Of a DNA stretch of 64,000 nt, positions 12,138 through 20,913 are shown piece after piece. Each line of letters begins with the position of its first letter. The first letter of the stretch is position 1. The stretch is from Streptomyces sp. NRRL F-2664. Its GTDB lineage: Bacteria; Actinomycetota; Actinomycetes; Streptomycetales; Streptomycetaceae. The position numbers and the translations under genes were made by a program. The DNA lies in the NCBI RefSeq assembly GCF_000719345.1, contig NZ_JOFX01000039.1, positions 114,480-178,479 on the forward strand. The letters are read 5' to 3'. A model generated the notes under the pieces. That model saw nothing but the letters and a program-made list of their open reading frames with translations, was not told the DNA's origin and searched no databases.

Positions 12138-13057
12138 GGACCAACTCGTTCGCCGGCCGCTGGCTGGTCACCGGCGCCGCCGGGATGCTCGGCCAGGACG
12201 TCCTGAGCGTCCTGCAGCGCGCCGGGATCGAGGCCGTGGGCCTGCGCCGCGCCGACCTCGACATCACCGACCCGGACGCGGTCCGGGCCGCGGTCGAGGA
12301 CGCCACCGTGGTCGTCAACTGCGCCGCCTGGACGGACGTGGACGGCGCCGAGACCGCCGAGGAGGCCGCCACCGCCGTCAACGGCACCGGCGTGCGCGTC
12401 CTGGCCGAGGCCTGCGCCGCCGCGCACGTGCGCCTGATCCACGTCTCCACCGACTACGTGCTCCCCGGCGACGCCGCCGAGCCCTACCGCGAGGACGCCG
12501 GGACGGGCCCGGTCAACGCCTACGGGCGTTCGAAGCTGGTCGGCGAGCAGGCCGTGACCGAGCTGCTGCCGCAGGACGGGTACGTCGTACGGACCGCCTG
12601 GCTCTACGGCGAGCACGGGCCGAACTTCGTCGCCACGATGCTGAAGCTGGCCGCGCAGCGGGACACCCTGGACGTGGTCGACGACCAGCACGGCCAGCCC
12701 ACGTGGTCCAAGGCGCTCGCGCAGCACCTGGTCGAGCTGGGTCTGGCCGCGCTGCGCGGCCACGCCATGGGCGGGATCTACCACGGCACCGCGAGCGGCC
12801 GCACCACCTGGATGGGACTGGCCCGCGAGACCTACCGCTTGAGCGGTCTGGACCCCGAGCGGATCCGGCCGACCACCTCCGAGGCGTTCGTCCGCCCCGC
12901 CGTCCGCCCCGCCTTCAGCGTGCTCGCGCACGACGCCTGGAAGGAGCAGGCCGGCCTGGAGCCGCTCCCCGACTGGCGCGAACAGCTCGCGCAGGCACTC
13001 GCCACCCCCGGATTCGCCGCACTCGCGAAGGCGGCCCGGAACGGCCGTACGGGATGA
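12134..13057 (+). CDS. rmlD: dTDP-4-dehydrorhamnose reductase
   Basis: 307-residue SDR enzyme for the last step to dTDP-L-rhamnose. WLVTGAAGMLGQDV Rossmann motif, HVSTDYVLPG and YGRSKLVGEQ (YxxxK). Start GTG at 12134 overlaps the rmlB stop (GTGA); the reading frame is open upstream, antisense-like across rmlB, and that part is ignored. It ends by overlapping the next gene by ATGA, so the cluster is translationally coupled. Confidence 0.94.
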   Translation: MRTNSFAGRWLVTGAAGMLGQDVLSVLQRAGIEAVGLRRADLDITDPDAVRAAVEDATVVVNCAAWTDVDGAETAEEAATAVNGTGVRVLAEACAAAHVRLIHVSTDYVLPGDAAEPYREDAGTGPVNAYGRSKLVGEQAVTELLPQDGYVVRTAWLYGEHGPNFVATMLKLAAQRDTLDVVDDQHGQPTWSKALAQHLVELGLAALRGHAMGGIYHGTASGRTTWMGLARETYRLSGLDPERIRPTTSEAFVRPAVRPAFSVLAHDAWKEQAGLEPLPDWREQLAQALATPGFAALAKAARNGRTG

Positions 13058-14388
13058 AAACCCTGCTGAACAAGTTGAGCGCGGCGCTGCCGCCGGGCAC
13101 CGTCGCGGTGGCCGGCGGCACCGTCGTGCTCGGCGCGGCCTCGTACGTCCACCTCGGCGTGGCCGGACACAGTCTGTCGACGCAGGACCTGGCCAACGTC
13201 TCGGTGCTGTGGACGATCGTGATGTCCATCGGCATCGGCGTGTTCTTCCCCGTCGAACAGGAACTCACCCGGATCGTCTCCGCCCGCGTGGTCCTGGGCC
13301 ACGGCGCCGCCCCGGTGCTGCGCCGCGCCACCCTGCTCACCGCGGGGATCCTCGCAACGACCCTGCTGGTCCTCGCCGTCGCCGCCGGCCCCCTCGCCGA
13401 CCTGCTCTTCCACGGGGACCGCGCCCTGGTGGCCGCGCTCGGCGGCGCCTTCACCGGCATGGCCGTCTGCTACCTCACCCGCGGTGTGCTGGCCGGCCTC
13501 GGCCGCTTCGGCGCGTACGGCACCCAGCTCGCCGTCGACGGCGGCCTGCGGATCGTGCTCGCCTTCGCGTGCGCCCTGTTCGGGCTGCACTCGGCCCTCG
13601 CGTTCAGCCTCGTCCTGGCCGTCGCGCCCGTCGTGGCGACGCTCGTGACGCTGCCGGCGCTGCTGCGCGCGGCGGGCCCCGGCGAGCACATCGCCTGGCG
13701 CGAACTGTGCGGCGGGCTCGGGCTGCTCGTCTGCGCCACCCTGCTGTCGCAGCTCGTCGTGAACGCGGCCGTGATGAGCACCAAGCTGCTGGCCCCGGCC
13801 GACAGCGCGCTGATCGCGGCGCTGCTGAGCGCCCTGGTCCTGGCCCGCGTACCGCTCTTCGTCTTCGGTTCGCTCCAGGCCTCGCTGCTCAGCGGCCTCA
13901 CCGCCGCCTTCACCGCCGGCGACCGGGCCGCCTTCTGGGCGATGCTGCGCCGCATCGCGCTGGTCGTCGCAGCGCTCGGCCTGCTCGGCGGCGTGCCCGC
14001 CACGGCTCTCGGCCCCTGGCTCATCGAGGTGCTGTTCGGCATCGAGGACCCGGTGCTGGGACGCTTCGACTTCTTCCTGTTGTCCGCCGGCACCGTGGCG
14101 TACATGTTCGCGATGGTCCTCGGGCAGGCGCTCATGGTATTCAAGCGCCACAACCTGCAGTTGCTCTGCTGGGCCGTCGGAACCGCGGTCCTGCTGGGCG
14201 TCACCCTGATCCCCGGTGAGGTGTCCGTGCGCGTGATCGCCGCTTACGCCCTGGGATCGACGGCCACCGTGCTCGCTATGCTGGCAGCCCTCAGGCTGAG
14301 CTTCCCCGGAGCCGCGGCCGCAGCCGGTGAAGCCCCCCGGCAGACGGCCGGCGCCGGCGCCCCGGGCGCGGGCACCGCAGGGAGATGA
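13054..14388 (+). CDS. Flippase-like polytopic membrane protein
   Basis: 444-residue protein made largely of about 12 hydrophobic segments with few charged loops, e.g. TVAVAGGTVVLGAASYVHL near the N-terminus, ending in an Ala/Pro-rich cytoplasmic tail. Topology and location directly after rmlD and before glycosyltransferases fit a Wzx/MATE-type exporter of lipid-linked saccharide; no single family-defining motif is visible, so function is inference. Start ATG at 13054 overlaps rmlD (ATGA) and its stop overlaps the next gene in the same way. Confidence 0.75.
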   Translation: MKTLLNKLSAALPPGTVAVAGGTVVLGAASYVHLGVAGHSLSTQDLANVSVLWTIVMSIGIGVFFPVEQELTRIVSARVVLGHGAAPVLRRATLLTAGILATTLLVLAVAAGPLADLLFHGDRALVAALGGAFTGMAVCYLTRGVLAGLGRFGAYGTQLAVDGGLRIVLAFACALFGLHSALAFSLVLAVAPVVATLVTLPALLRAAGPGEHIAWRELCGGLGLLVCATLLSQLVVNAAVMSTKLLAPADSALIAALLSALVLARVPLFVFGSLQASLLSGLTAAFTAGDRAAFWAMLRRIALVVAALGLLGGVPATALGPWLIEVLFGIEDPVLGRFDFFLLSAGTVAYMFAMVLGQALMVFKRHNLQLLCWAVGTAVLLGVTLIPGEVSVRVIAAYALGSTATVLAMLAALRLSFPGAAAAAGEAPRQTAGAGAPGAGTAGR

Positions 14389-15146
14389 CCATGCCGGCAC
14401 AAGACGTCACACCGATCACCGAGCACTCGTACGTGCCACATTCCGCTGGAGCTACCGTGTCCCAATACGACGATGTCTGGCTGGTCATACCGGCCTATAA
14501 CGAGGGCCAGGTGATCGCCGACGTGGTCGAGGGGGCCCGCAAGACGTTCCCCAACATCGTCGTCGTCGACGACGGCAGCACCGACGCCTCGGCCGAGCAC
14601 ATAGCGACCACGGGTGCCCACCTGGTCCGCCACCCGGTCAACCTCGGTCAGGGCGCGGCCCTCCAGACCGGTCTGAAGTACGCGCTCGCCCAGCCCGGTT
14701 CCCGCTACTTCGCGACCTTCGACGCCGACGGCCAGCACCAGACCAAGGACGTCGAGACGATGGTCGGCGTGCTGCGGCGCGACGAGGCCGACGTGGTGCT
14801 GGGCTCCCGCTTCATCGAGCAGAACGGCCAGGTGCCGTGGATCAAGCAGGTCGTCCTGCGCACGGCCGCCGCCGTCAGCCCCACGGCCCGCAAGCTCAAG
14901 CTCACCGACGCGCACAACGGTCTGCGCGTCCTCAGCCGCAAGGCCGCCGAGCAGCTGAACATCACCATGAACGGCATGGCGCACGCGTCCGAGCTCGTCG
15001 GTTTCCTGGCGGGTTCCGACCTGCGGGTCACCGAGGTCCCGGTGGACATCCTCTACACCGAATACTCGCGCTCCAAGGGCCAGTCCCTCATCAACGGCGT
15101 GAACATCATCTTTGACATTTCGCTGCGGGAGCGTGGGCGTCGATGA
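14385..15146 (+). CDS. Family 2 glycosyltransferase (polyprenyl-phosphate sugar transferase-like)
   Basis: 253-residue GT-A enzyme. WLVIPAYNEGQVI, VVVDDGSTDAS, NLGQGAALQTGLKYA and the metal-binding FDADGQHQ are the conserved GT2 blocks. There is no C-terminal membrane helix in this protein; the next gene encodes the DUF2304 membrane partner usually found beside this subgroup, and the pair probably makes a polyprenyl-phosphate-linked sugar. The start at 14385 uses the ATGA overlap; ATG at 14391 is an alternative two codons downstream. Confidence 0.88.
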   Translation: MTMPAQDVTPITEHSYVPHSAGATVSQYDDVWLVIPAYNEGQVIADVVEGARKTFPNIVVVDDGSTDASAEHIATTGAHLVRHPVNLGQGAALQTGLKYALAQPGSRYFATFDADGQHQTKDVETMVGVLRRDEADVVLGSRFIEQNGQVPWIKQVVLRTAAAVSPTARKLKLTDAHNGLRVLSRKAAEQLNITMNGMAHASELVGFLAGSDLRVTEVPVDILYTEYSRSKGQSLINGVNIIFDISLRERGRR

Positions 15147-15583
15147 AGTACTTCTGGATCCAGCTCGTCCTGATCGTCGGCTCCGTGTCGATGGCCCTGG
15201 TGTTCATCCGGACGTGGAGTCAGGCGAAGAACCGCGCCTGGAAGCGCATCGCCTTCTCGCTGTTCGTCGTCGTCAACGTCTACGCCGTGCTCCGCCCCAC
15301 CGACGTCACCTGGCTCGCCCAGCAGCTCGGCGTCGGCCGCGGCACCGACCTGGTGCTCTACGTGATGGTCCTCGCGATGGGCTTCCTCACGCTCAACACC
15401 TTCCTGCGGTTCCGCTCGCTGGAGAAGAAGATCACCGACCTCGCCCGGACGGTCGCCATCAACGAGGGCACGCGCCACAACGACGAGCGCCTGGGAGCGG
15501 TTTCCGCCGCCGGCACGGCGCCGGAGCCCGAGGCCGCCCCGGCCGCCGGCGCCAAGGCCGACTCCGACTCCGTGAAGGCCTGA
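15143..15583 (+). CDS. DUF2304 membrane protein
   Basis: 146 residues: an N-terminal hydrophobic helix (IQLVLIVGSVSMALVFI), a second (FSLFVVVNVYAVL), a third (LVLYVMVLAMGFLTLNTFL), then a coiled, Ala/Glu-rich cytoplasmic tail. Matches the small DUF2304 proteins encoded next to GT2 polyprenyl-phosphate glycosyltransferases; likely a membrane anchor or accessory subunit of the preceding enzyme, which it overlaps by ATGA. Confidence 0.8.
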   Translation: MKYFWIQLVLIVGSVSMALVFIRTWSQAKNRAWKRIAFSLFVVVNVYAVLRPTDVTWLAQQLGVGRGTDLVLYVMVLAMGFLTLNTFLRFRSLEKKITDLARTVAINEGTRHNDERLGAVSAAGTAPEPEAAPAAGAKADSDSVKA

Positions 15584-15589
15584 CGCCCC

Positions 15590-16489
15590 ATGGTGACGCT
15601 CGACTTCATGCTCCCCTACTACGGGGACGTGCAGCTGATGCAGGACGCCGTCCGCAGCGTCCTGGCGCAGACCGACCGGGACTTCCGCCTCGTCGTCATC
15701 GACGACGGCAAGGAGCCCGACGTACCGGGCTGGTTCGCCGGGCTCGGCGACGACCGCGTCCACTACACGCGCAACGAGCAGAACCTCGGCATCACCAAGA
15801 ACTTCCAGAAGTGCGTGCAGCTCTCCGAGGCCGACTACGTGGTCATCATGGGCTGCGACGACCTCCTGCACCCGCACTACCTGGAGACCGTCCGCGCGAT
15901 CGTCGAGGCACAGCCCGGCATCGGCATGGTGCAGCCGGGCGTCGAGGTGATCGACGGCACCGGACAGGTGGCCCAGGGCCTGGCGGACAACACCAAGAAG
16001 CGGCTCTACGCCCCCCAGGTGAAGGGCCGCCGCTTGATGGGCGGCGAGGAGCTGGCCGCCAGCGTGCTGCGCGGCAACTGGCTCTACTTCCCCTCCATCG
16101 CCTGGCGCGGCGAGGTGCTGCGCAAGGTGAACTTCCGCGACGACTACTCGGTGATCCAGGACCTCGCGCTCGTCGTCGATCTCCTCGAAGCCGGGGAGCA
16201 GATGGTCATCGACAACTCCACGACCGTCTTCCAGTACCGCCGGCACGCCGTCAGCGAGTCGTCCGTGCAGGCCTTCTCCGGCACCCGCTTCGCCGAGGCC
16301 GAGCGGTACTTCTCCGCGGTCGCGGCCCGTATGGACGCCCGCGGCTGGCCGAAGGCGGCCCGCGCGGCGCGCTTCCACAGCGCCTCCCGGCTGCACGCGC
16401 TGACGATGCTCCCCGGAGCCCTGCGCAGCGGCAACAAGGCGGGCGCCCGCACCCTGGCGAAGCACGCCTTCACCTCCGGCCAGAACTGA
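15590..16489 (+). CDS. Family 2 glycosyltransferase (rhamnosyltransferase-like)
   Basis: 299-residue GT-A protein: FMLPYYGDVQLMQDAVRSV at the N-terminus, VVIDDGKEPD nucleotide-binding block, and GCDDLLHP in the position of the DxD motif. Probably adds a sugar, plausibly rhamnose from the adjacent rml genes, to the surface polymer; the acceptor is unknown. Six bases after the DUF2304 gene with ATG start. Confidence 0.85.
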   Translation: MVTLDFMLPYYGDVQLMQDAVRSVLAQTDRDFRLVVIDDGKEPDVPGWFAGLGDDRVHYTRNEQNLGITKNFQKCVQLSEADYVVIMGCDDLLHPHYLETVRAIVEAQPGIGMVQPGVEVIDGTGQVAQGLADNTKKRLYAPQVKGRRLMGGEELAASVLRGNWLYFPSIAWRGEVLRKVNFRDDYSVIQDLALVVDLLEAGEQMVIDNSTTVFQYRRHAVSESSVQAFSGTRFAEAERYFSAVAARMDARGWPKAARAARFHSASRLHALTMLPGALRSGNKAGARTLAKHAFTSGQN

Positions 16490-16520
16490 TCGACCGCCGC
16501 CCACCACGAAACGGACCGAG

Positions 16521-18329
16521 ATGACACACCTGGCCCCCGAGGAGGTCGGCGAGGCCGGCGCCCCGGCCCGGCGCACCTCCGAACCGCCGCAGGGCACCGG
16601 CAGCCCGTCCCCCGCACGCATGCGGGTGTGGCTGTCCCGGCGGTGGGTGCAGATCCTGGCCGAGGTGGTCGTCAGCGTGGTGGCGGCGCTCGGATTCACA
16701 TGGCTCAGCCGGCACGTCGGCGTCAACCCGATGAACCGCATCGGCCAGGTCAGCGGACTCGCCAAACTGCAGCTGTACGTGGCGGTGCTCGGGCTCCCGC
16801 TGCTCGGACTGCTTCTTCATACGGCCCACCGGGGCTCGGCCCGGCGCCACCAGCTCGTCAAGCGGCTGGTCTGCGCCGCCCTCGCCGGGCTGGCCACCGG
16901 TGTCGTGGCGGGCGGCGTCGTCGTCGCCCTGCGCGGAACCCCGCACCCGCTCGGCGGGCAGGAGGGCGACCCGAGCGTCCTGGTGGAGATGGCCAACTCC
17001 TTCCTGTCGGGCGAGGGCGTGTCCGGCATCTACCCGCCCGCGTTCCCCGCGCTGATCGCCCTGTGGTCCAAGGTCCGCTACGACGGCCTCGGCACCGCGG
17101 GATTCGCCCTGCACGACCTGCAGATCATCTGCAGCGCCCTGGTCGGCCCCATGGCGTACCTGGCGTGGCGGCTGCTGCTGCGCCCCTTCTGGGCCCTGCT
17201 GATCGCCGTCCCGTCGGCCCTGCTCTTCCTCGACCCGGTCCGCCCGTACAGCCACGTCGTGATGATCGTGCTGCTGCCGCTCCTCGGGTACTGCTTCCGC
17301 GAGCTGCGCCGGTCGGCCGGCCGCACCCCGAAGGCGCTCGTCCTGCGCGGCGCCGGCCTCGGCGCGATCTTCGGCGTGCTGTTCCTGTGGTACTCGGGCT
17401 GGTTCGTCTGGGCCGCGCCCGGCGCCGCCGTGCTCTTCCTCTTCCTCTTCCCGTGGCGGGCCGGCGCGCCGGCGGTGAAGCGGGCGGCGCTGTTCGTCGG
17501 CTCCGTCCTGGCCACGGCCGGGATCATCGGCGCCCCGCTGCTGTACCAGATGGTCCGGCTGGGCTCGCAGACCCCCGACCGGTACGCCTACCTCGGCGTG
17601 TACGCGGACCCCGGCTACGTCCTCGGCTGGATCTCGGACCGGACCGGCTACATCAAGTACAACCAGTGGCCGGTCTCCGGCGAGATGGCCGGCCAGACCG
17701 GCTTCGCCCTGCTGCTGATCCTCGGTGTCGGCCTCGGCATCGGCCTCGGACTGCGCCACGTCATGGTCCGCACCGCGGCAGCCGTCCTCGCCGGAGCCTG
17801 GCTGGCCCGCTTCTGGTTCGCCTCGCACATGGCGCAGGACAAGGCGGTCCAGCTCTTCCCCCGGACCACCTGGATCATCATGTACTCGCTGATGATCCTC
17901 GCCGTCCTCGGGGTGATGGCGGCGGTCCAGCGGGGCTCGGGGTGGACCGAGCGGACGCTGCGGCCCGCCTCCGCCGACCCCTCGGCGCGGGTCCTCGCGC
18001 CCCGGACGATCCGTCAGCTCTCGGCCGGCATGGTGTGCGCGGTCGCGCTGTTCGCCACGATGGGCGCCTCCTGGTCGGCCAACCGCTACATGCCGACGCA
18101 CGAGGACACCGACCTCATGGGCCTGGACGCCTGGCGCGCGCACAACATCAAGCTGCCCAACGGCACGTGCCCGCGCTTCGCTCCGAACAAGGACTGCGAG
18201 GACCTCGACGTCAAGCTGTGGAAGCAGTTCAAGGACGACGGCGAGATCTGGTGCGCCAACATCGTGGCCAAGGACTGGCCCGCGATCTGCGGCCGGAAGG
18301 CACCCTTCAAGGACAAGTCGGTGGAATAG
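16521..18329 (+). CDS. GT-C-like integral membrane glycosyltransferase (AftA-like)
   Basis: 602-residue membrane protein with an N-terminal cytoplasmic stretch, about 11-12 transmembrane segments and a C-terminal periplasmic part of about 80 residues containing four Cys (CPRF, KDCEDL, WCANI, ICGRK) that could form disulfides. The first extracytoplasmic loop GGQEGDPSVLVEMAN followed by YPPAFPAL resembles the AftA-type arabinofuranosyltransferase loop of mycobacteria, where an acidic residue is catalytic. Family assignment is by resemblance only. It lies 31 bases downstream of the second GT2 gene and is likely the extracytoplasmic polymer-building enzyme of the locus. Confidence 0.65.
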   Translation: MTHLAPEEVGEAGAPARRTSEPPQGTGSPSPARMRVWLSRRWVQILAEVVVSVVAALGFTWLSRHVGVNPMNRIGQVSGLAKLQLYVAVLGLPLLGLLLHTAHRGSARRHQLVKRLVCAALAGLATGVVAGGVVVALRGTPHPLGGQEGDPSVLVEMANSFLSGEGVSGIYPPAFPALIALWSKVRYDGLGTAGFALHDLQIICSALVGPMAYLAWRLLLRPFWALLIAVPSALLFLDPVRPYSHVVMIVLLPLLGYCFRELRRSAGRTPKALVLRGAGLGAIFGVLFLWYSGWFVWAAPGAAVLFLFLFPWRAGAPAVKRAALFVGSVLATAGIIGAPLLYQMVRLGSQTPDRYAYLGVYADPGYVLGWISDRTGYIKYNQWPVSGEMAGQTGFALLLILGVGLGIGLGLRHVMVRTAAAVLAGAWLARFWFASHMAQDKAVQLFPRTTWIIMYSLMILAVLGVMAAVQRGSGWTERTLRPASADPSARVLAPRTIRQLSAGMVCAVALFATMGASWSANRYMPTHEDTDLMGLDAWRAHNIKLPNGTCPRFAPNKDCEDLDVKLWKQFKDDGEIWCANIVAKDWPAICGRKAPFKDKSVE

Positions 18330-18467
18330 CACCTCAGTACGATCCGGCTGCGACGCGCATCACGCCCGCAGCCCCCGTCCCGCCCCGATCAGCCGTGCGC
18401 GCGGCCAGTAGGATCCGGTCGGCCAGTGGTGTCACCTGGCCGGATCGGCATAGGGGTTGGGGACAAC

Positions 18468-20813
18468 TTGAAGATAGGTCGTGTGCGCGGGACGGCTCTG
18501 GCCGCCGCGCTCGGCGTCGTGGCGGTCCTGGGCATCCAGGGCGTCGCCAGCGGCACGGGCGGGTCCGACGGGGACGAGGTGTCGCCCTACAGCGCCCGCG
18601 CCCGCGAGAAGGGCCCGGTCGCGGGAGAGCTGCACAAGCTCGCCCTCAAGCCCAAGGGCAGGGGAGAGGCCGTCCTCTCCCAGCAGGACACCGAGCCGTT
18701 CGGGCTCCTCGGCGTCTCCTGGGCCGACCCCGAGGCCGAGGTGAAGGGCAAGATCGAGGCCCGCACCCGCGACGCCGACAGCGGCAAGTGGTCGAAGTGG
18801 GTCGTGCTGGAGCAGGCCGAGTCCGGCCTCGACGGCAAGCGCCCGGGCCTGCGCGGTGCCACCGAACCGGTCTGGGTCGGCCCGTCCGACGGCGCCGAGG
18901 TACGGGTGACCGGCGGTGGCACGCTGCCTGCCGGCATGGAGCTGAACCTGGTGGACCCGGGTGCCGGCGCCGCGAAGGCGAAGAAGAAGAGCGATCTGGG
19001 CCTGGCCCCGGCCGCCTTCGCCCTCCCCGCCGTGGACCCCGCGCCGTCGACGCCGGGACCGGAATCGACCGCCCCGCGGCCGGACGTGGTCTCGCGCGTG
19101 CAGTGGGGCGCCGACGAGTCCCTGAACAACGAGGGCCCGGTCTACCTGCCCGGCGGGAAGATCAAGGCGGTCTTCGTCCACCACACCGCCGCCACCACGC
19201 CGTACGAGTGCTCCGAGTCCGCGGCGATCGTCCGCAGCCTGCACGTCTACCACGTCAAGGGCAACGGCTGGCGCGACCTCGGCTACAACTTCCTCGTCGA
19301 CAAGTGCGGAACGGTCTTCGAGGGCCGCCAGGGCGGTGTGGACCAGCCCGTCCAGGGCGCCCACACCTACGGCTGGAACGCCGAGTCGACGAGCGTCTCC
19401 GTCCTCGGCGACTACACGAGCGCCGGCGCCTCCGCCGCCGCGCTCGACGGCATATCCAAGGTCACGGCGTACAAGCTGGGCCAGTACGACGGCGACATGA
19501 ACGGCACCGCCACGCTGACCGCGGGCGCCACCCAGACGAACTTCTCCGGCAAAAGCTTCACCGCCGGCCAGCAGTACGAGTTCAAGTCGCTCTCGGGTCA
19601 CCGCGACGGCTTCAACACCCAGTGCCCGGGCAACTCTCTCTACCCGCAGCTCGAAGCGCTCCGTCAGACGGGACCCGCCGCCCAGCTGAAGGTCGCCTCC
19701 GTGAACGGGGCGACGGCCACGCCGGGCGCCACCCTCCCGAGCGGCGCCGCCCTCACGGTCGACTGGACCACCAGCACGGCCACCGGCCGGCTGGCCAAGT
19801 TCGAACTGCTCGTGGACGGCGAGGCCACCGCGGTGACCGACGGCGCCGCCCGCAAGGCGACCGCCGTCGTGACCGACGGCAAGCACGAGGTCCGGGTCCG
19901 GGCGACCGCCGCGAACGGCAAGGTCTCCACAAGCCTGCCGGTCACCGTCGAGGCGGAGGTCAAGGGGGCCGAGTTCGTTCCGCTCTCCCCGAAGCGCCTC
20001 ATGGACACCCGTGAGGGCCTCGGCGTCCGCAGGGGCCCCGTCGGCAGCGGCGAGGTCGTCACCCTGCCGGTGGCCGCCGCCACCGGCGGCACGCCCACCG
20101 CGGTGGTGCTGAACGTGACGGCGACGAACCCGACGCAGCCCAGCTTCGTGTCGGTGTACCCGAGCGGTACGACCCGCTCCAGCGCGTCGAACCTGAACTT
20201 CACCGCAACCGGTGACGGCGCCACGCAGACCAACTTCGGCCCGAAGCGCCTGATGGACACCCGCAACGGCACCGGTGTCCCGGCCGCCCCGGTCGGCAGC
20301 GGCGGCGTGGTCACCCTCCCGGTGGCGGGCGTCGACGGCATCCCGGCCGTCGGTGTCAAGGCCGTCGTGCTGAACGTGACGGCGACGAACCCGACGCAGC
20401 CCAGCTTCGTGTCGGTGTACCCGAGCGGTACGACCCGCTCCAGCGCGTCGAACCTGAACTTCACCTTCGGCCCGAAGCGCCTGATGGACACCCGCACCGG
20501 CACCGGCGTCCGCCAGGGCCCGGTCACCGGCGGCGGCGTGGTCACCCTGCCCGTGGCGGGCGTCGGGGGAGTCCCGGCCACCGGCATCAAGGCCGTGGTG
20601 CTCAACGTGACCGCGACGAACCCGACGGAGTCCAGCTTCGTGTCGGTCTTCCCCAGCGGCACGACCCGTACGAGCGCGTCGAACCTGAACTTCACCCGCG
20701 GCCTGACGATCCCCAACCTGGTGGTCGTGCCCGTCGTGGACGGCAAGGTCAGCTTCTACAACAACTCCGGTTCCGTGGATCTCATCGCGGACATCACCGG
20801 CTACTTCAACTGA
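18468..20813 (+). CDS. Secreted PGRP/N-acetylmuramoyl-L-alanine amidase with C-terminal repeats
   Basis: About 780 residues. A signal sequence (ALAAALGVVAVLGIQGVASG) precedes an N-terminal region and a PGRP/Amidase_2 domain: RVQWGADES, VFVHHTA (zinc His), GWRDLGYNFLVD, GAHTYGWN (zinc His) and TQCPG (zinc Cys). A Fn3-like segment and three RLMDTR repeat units follow. Two of those units share a 99-nt stretch that is identical at DNA level. The final unit alone is complete (ends DLIADITGYFN). Start uncertain: TTG 18468 after a GGGG-rich stretch is chosen; GTG 18426 and GTG 18480 are in frame. Probably remodels peptidoglycan in connection with the adjacent polymer genes. Confidence 0.82.
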   Translation: MKIGRVRGTALAAALGVVAVLGIQGVASGTGGSDGDEVSPYSARAREKGPVAGELHKLALKPKGRGEAVLSQQDTEPFGLLGVSWADPEAEVKGKIEARTRDADSGKWSKWVVLEQAESGLDGKRPGLRGATEPVWVGPSDGAEVRVTGGGTLPAGMELNLVDPGAGAAKAKKKSDLGLAPAAFALPAVDPAPSTPGPESTAPRPDVVSRVQWGADESLNNEGPVYLPGGKIKAVFVHHTAATTPYECSESAAIVRSLHVYHVKGNGWRDLGYNFLVDKCGTVFEGRQGGVDQPVQGAHTYGWNAESTSVSVLGDYTSAGASAAALDGISKVTAYKLGQYDGDMNGTATLTAGATQTNFSGKSFTAGQQYEFKSLSGHRDGFNTQCPGNSLYPQLEALRQTGPAAQLKVASVNGATATPGATLPSGAALTVDWTTSTATGRLAKFELLVDGEATAVTDGAARKATAVVTDGKHEVRVRATAANGKVSTSLPVTVEAEVKGAEFVPLSPKRLMDTREGLGVRRGPVGSGEVVTLPVAAATGGTPTAVVLNVTATNPTQPSFVSVYPSGTTRSSASNLNFTATGDGATQTNFGPKRLMDTRNGTGVPAAPVGSGGVVTLPVAGVDGIPAVGVKAVVLNVTATNPTQPSFVSVYPSGTTRSSASNLNFTFGPKRLMDTRTGTGVRQGPVTGGGVVTLPVAGVGGVPATGIKAVVLNVTATNPTESSFVSVFPSGTTRTSASNLNFTRGLTIPNLVVVPVVDGKVSFYNNSGSVDLIADITGYFN
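20106..20204 (+). repeat. 99-bp exact direct repeat, copy A (inside amidase gene)
   Basis: Identical over 99 bases to 20367-20465, offset 261 bp (87 codons). Encodes VLNVTATNPTQPS and the following YPSGTTRSSASNLNFT. Confidence 0.9.
20367..20465 (+). repeat. 99-bp exact direct repeat, copy B (inside amidase gene)
   Basis: Second copy of the 20106-20204 repeat; a third unit (from about 20600) is diverged at several positions. In-frame spacing means recombination would remove or add one 87-residue unit. Confidence 0.9.
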
Positions 20814-20837
20814 CGGAAGAAACGTCTTTGCGCAGCT

Positions 20838-20871
20838 GAGGGGCTCCGCACCACCCGGTGCGGAGCCCCTC
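20838..20871 (+). terminator. Terminator after the amidase gene
   Basis: Perfect 15-bp stem (20838-20852 with 20857-20871), loop ACCC, 24 bases after the stop. Confidence 0.85.
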
Positions 20872-20913
20872 ACGCATGTGCGGGCGGACGCAGGAACCAA
20901 GGGGAGGACAGGC

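Noticed and set aside
16628..20014. Forward open frame of over 1100 codons across the GT-C and amidase genes
   Set aside because: Arg/Pro-rich, runs out of frame through two genes with clear membrane and amidase motifs; a GC-content artefact.
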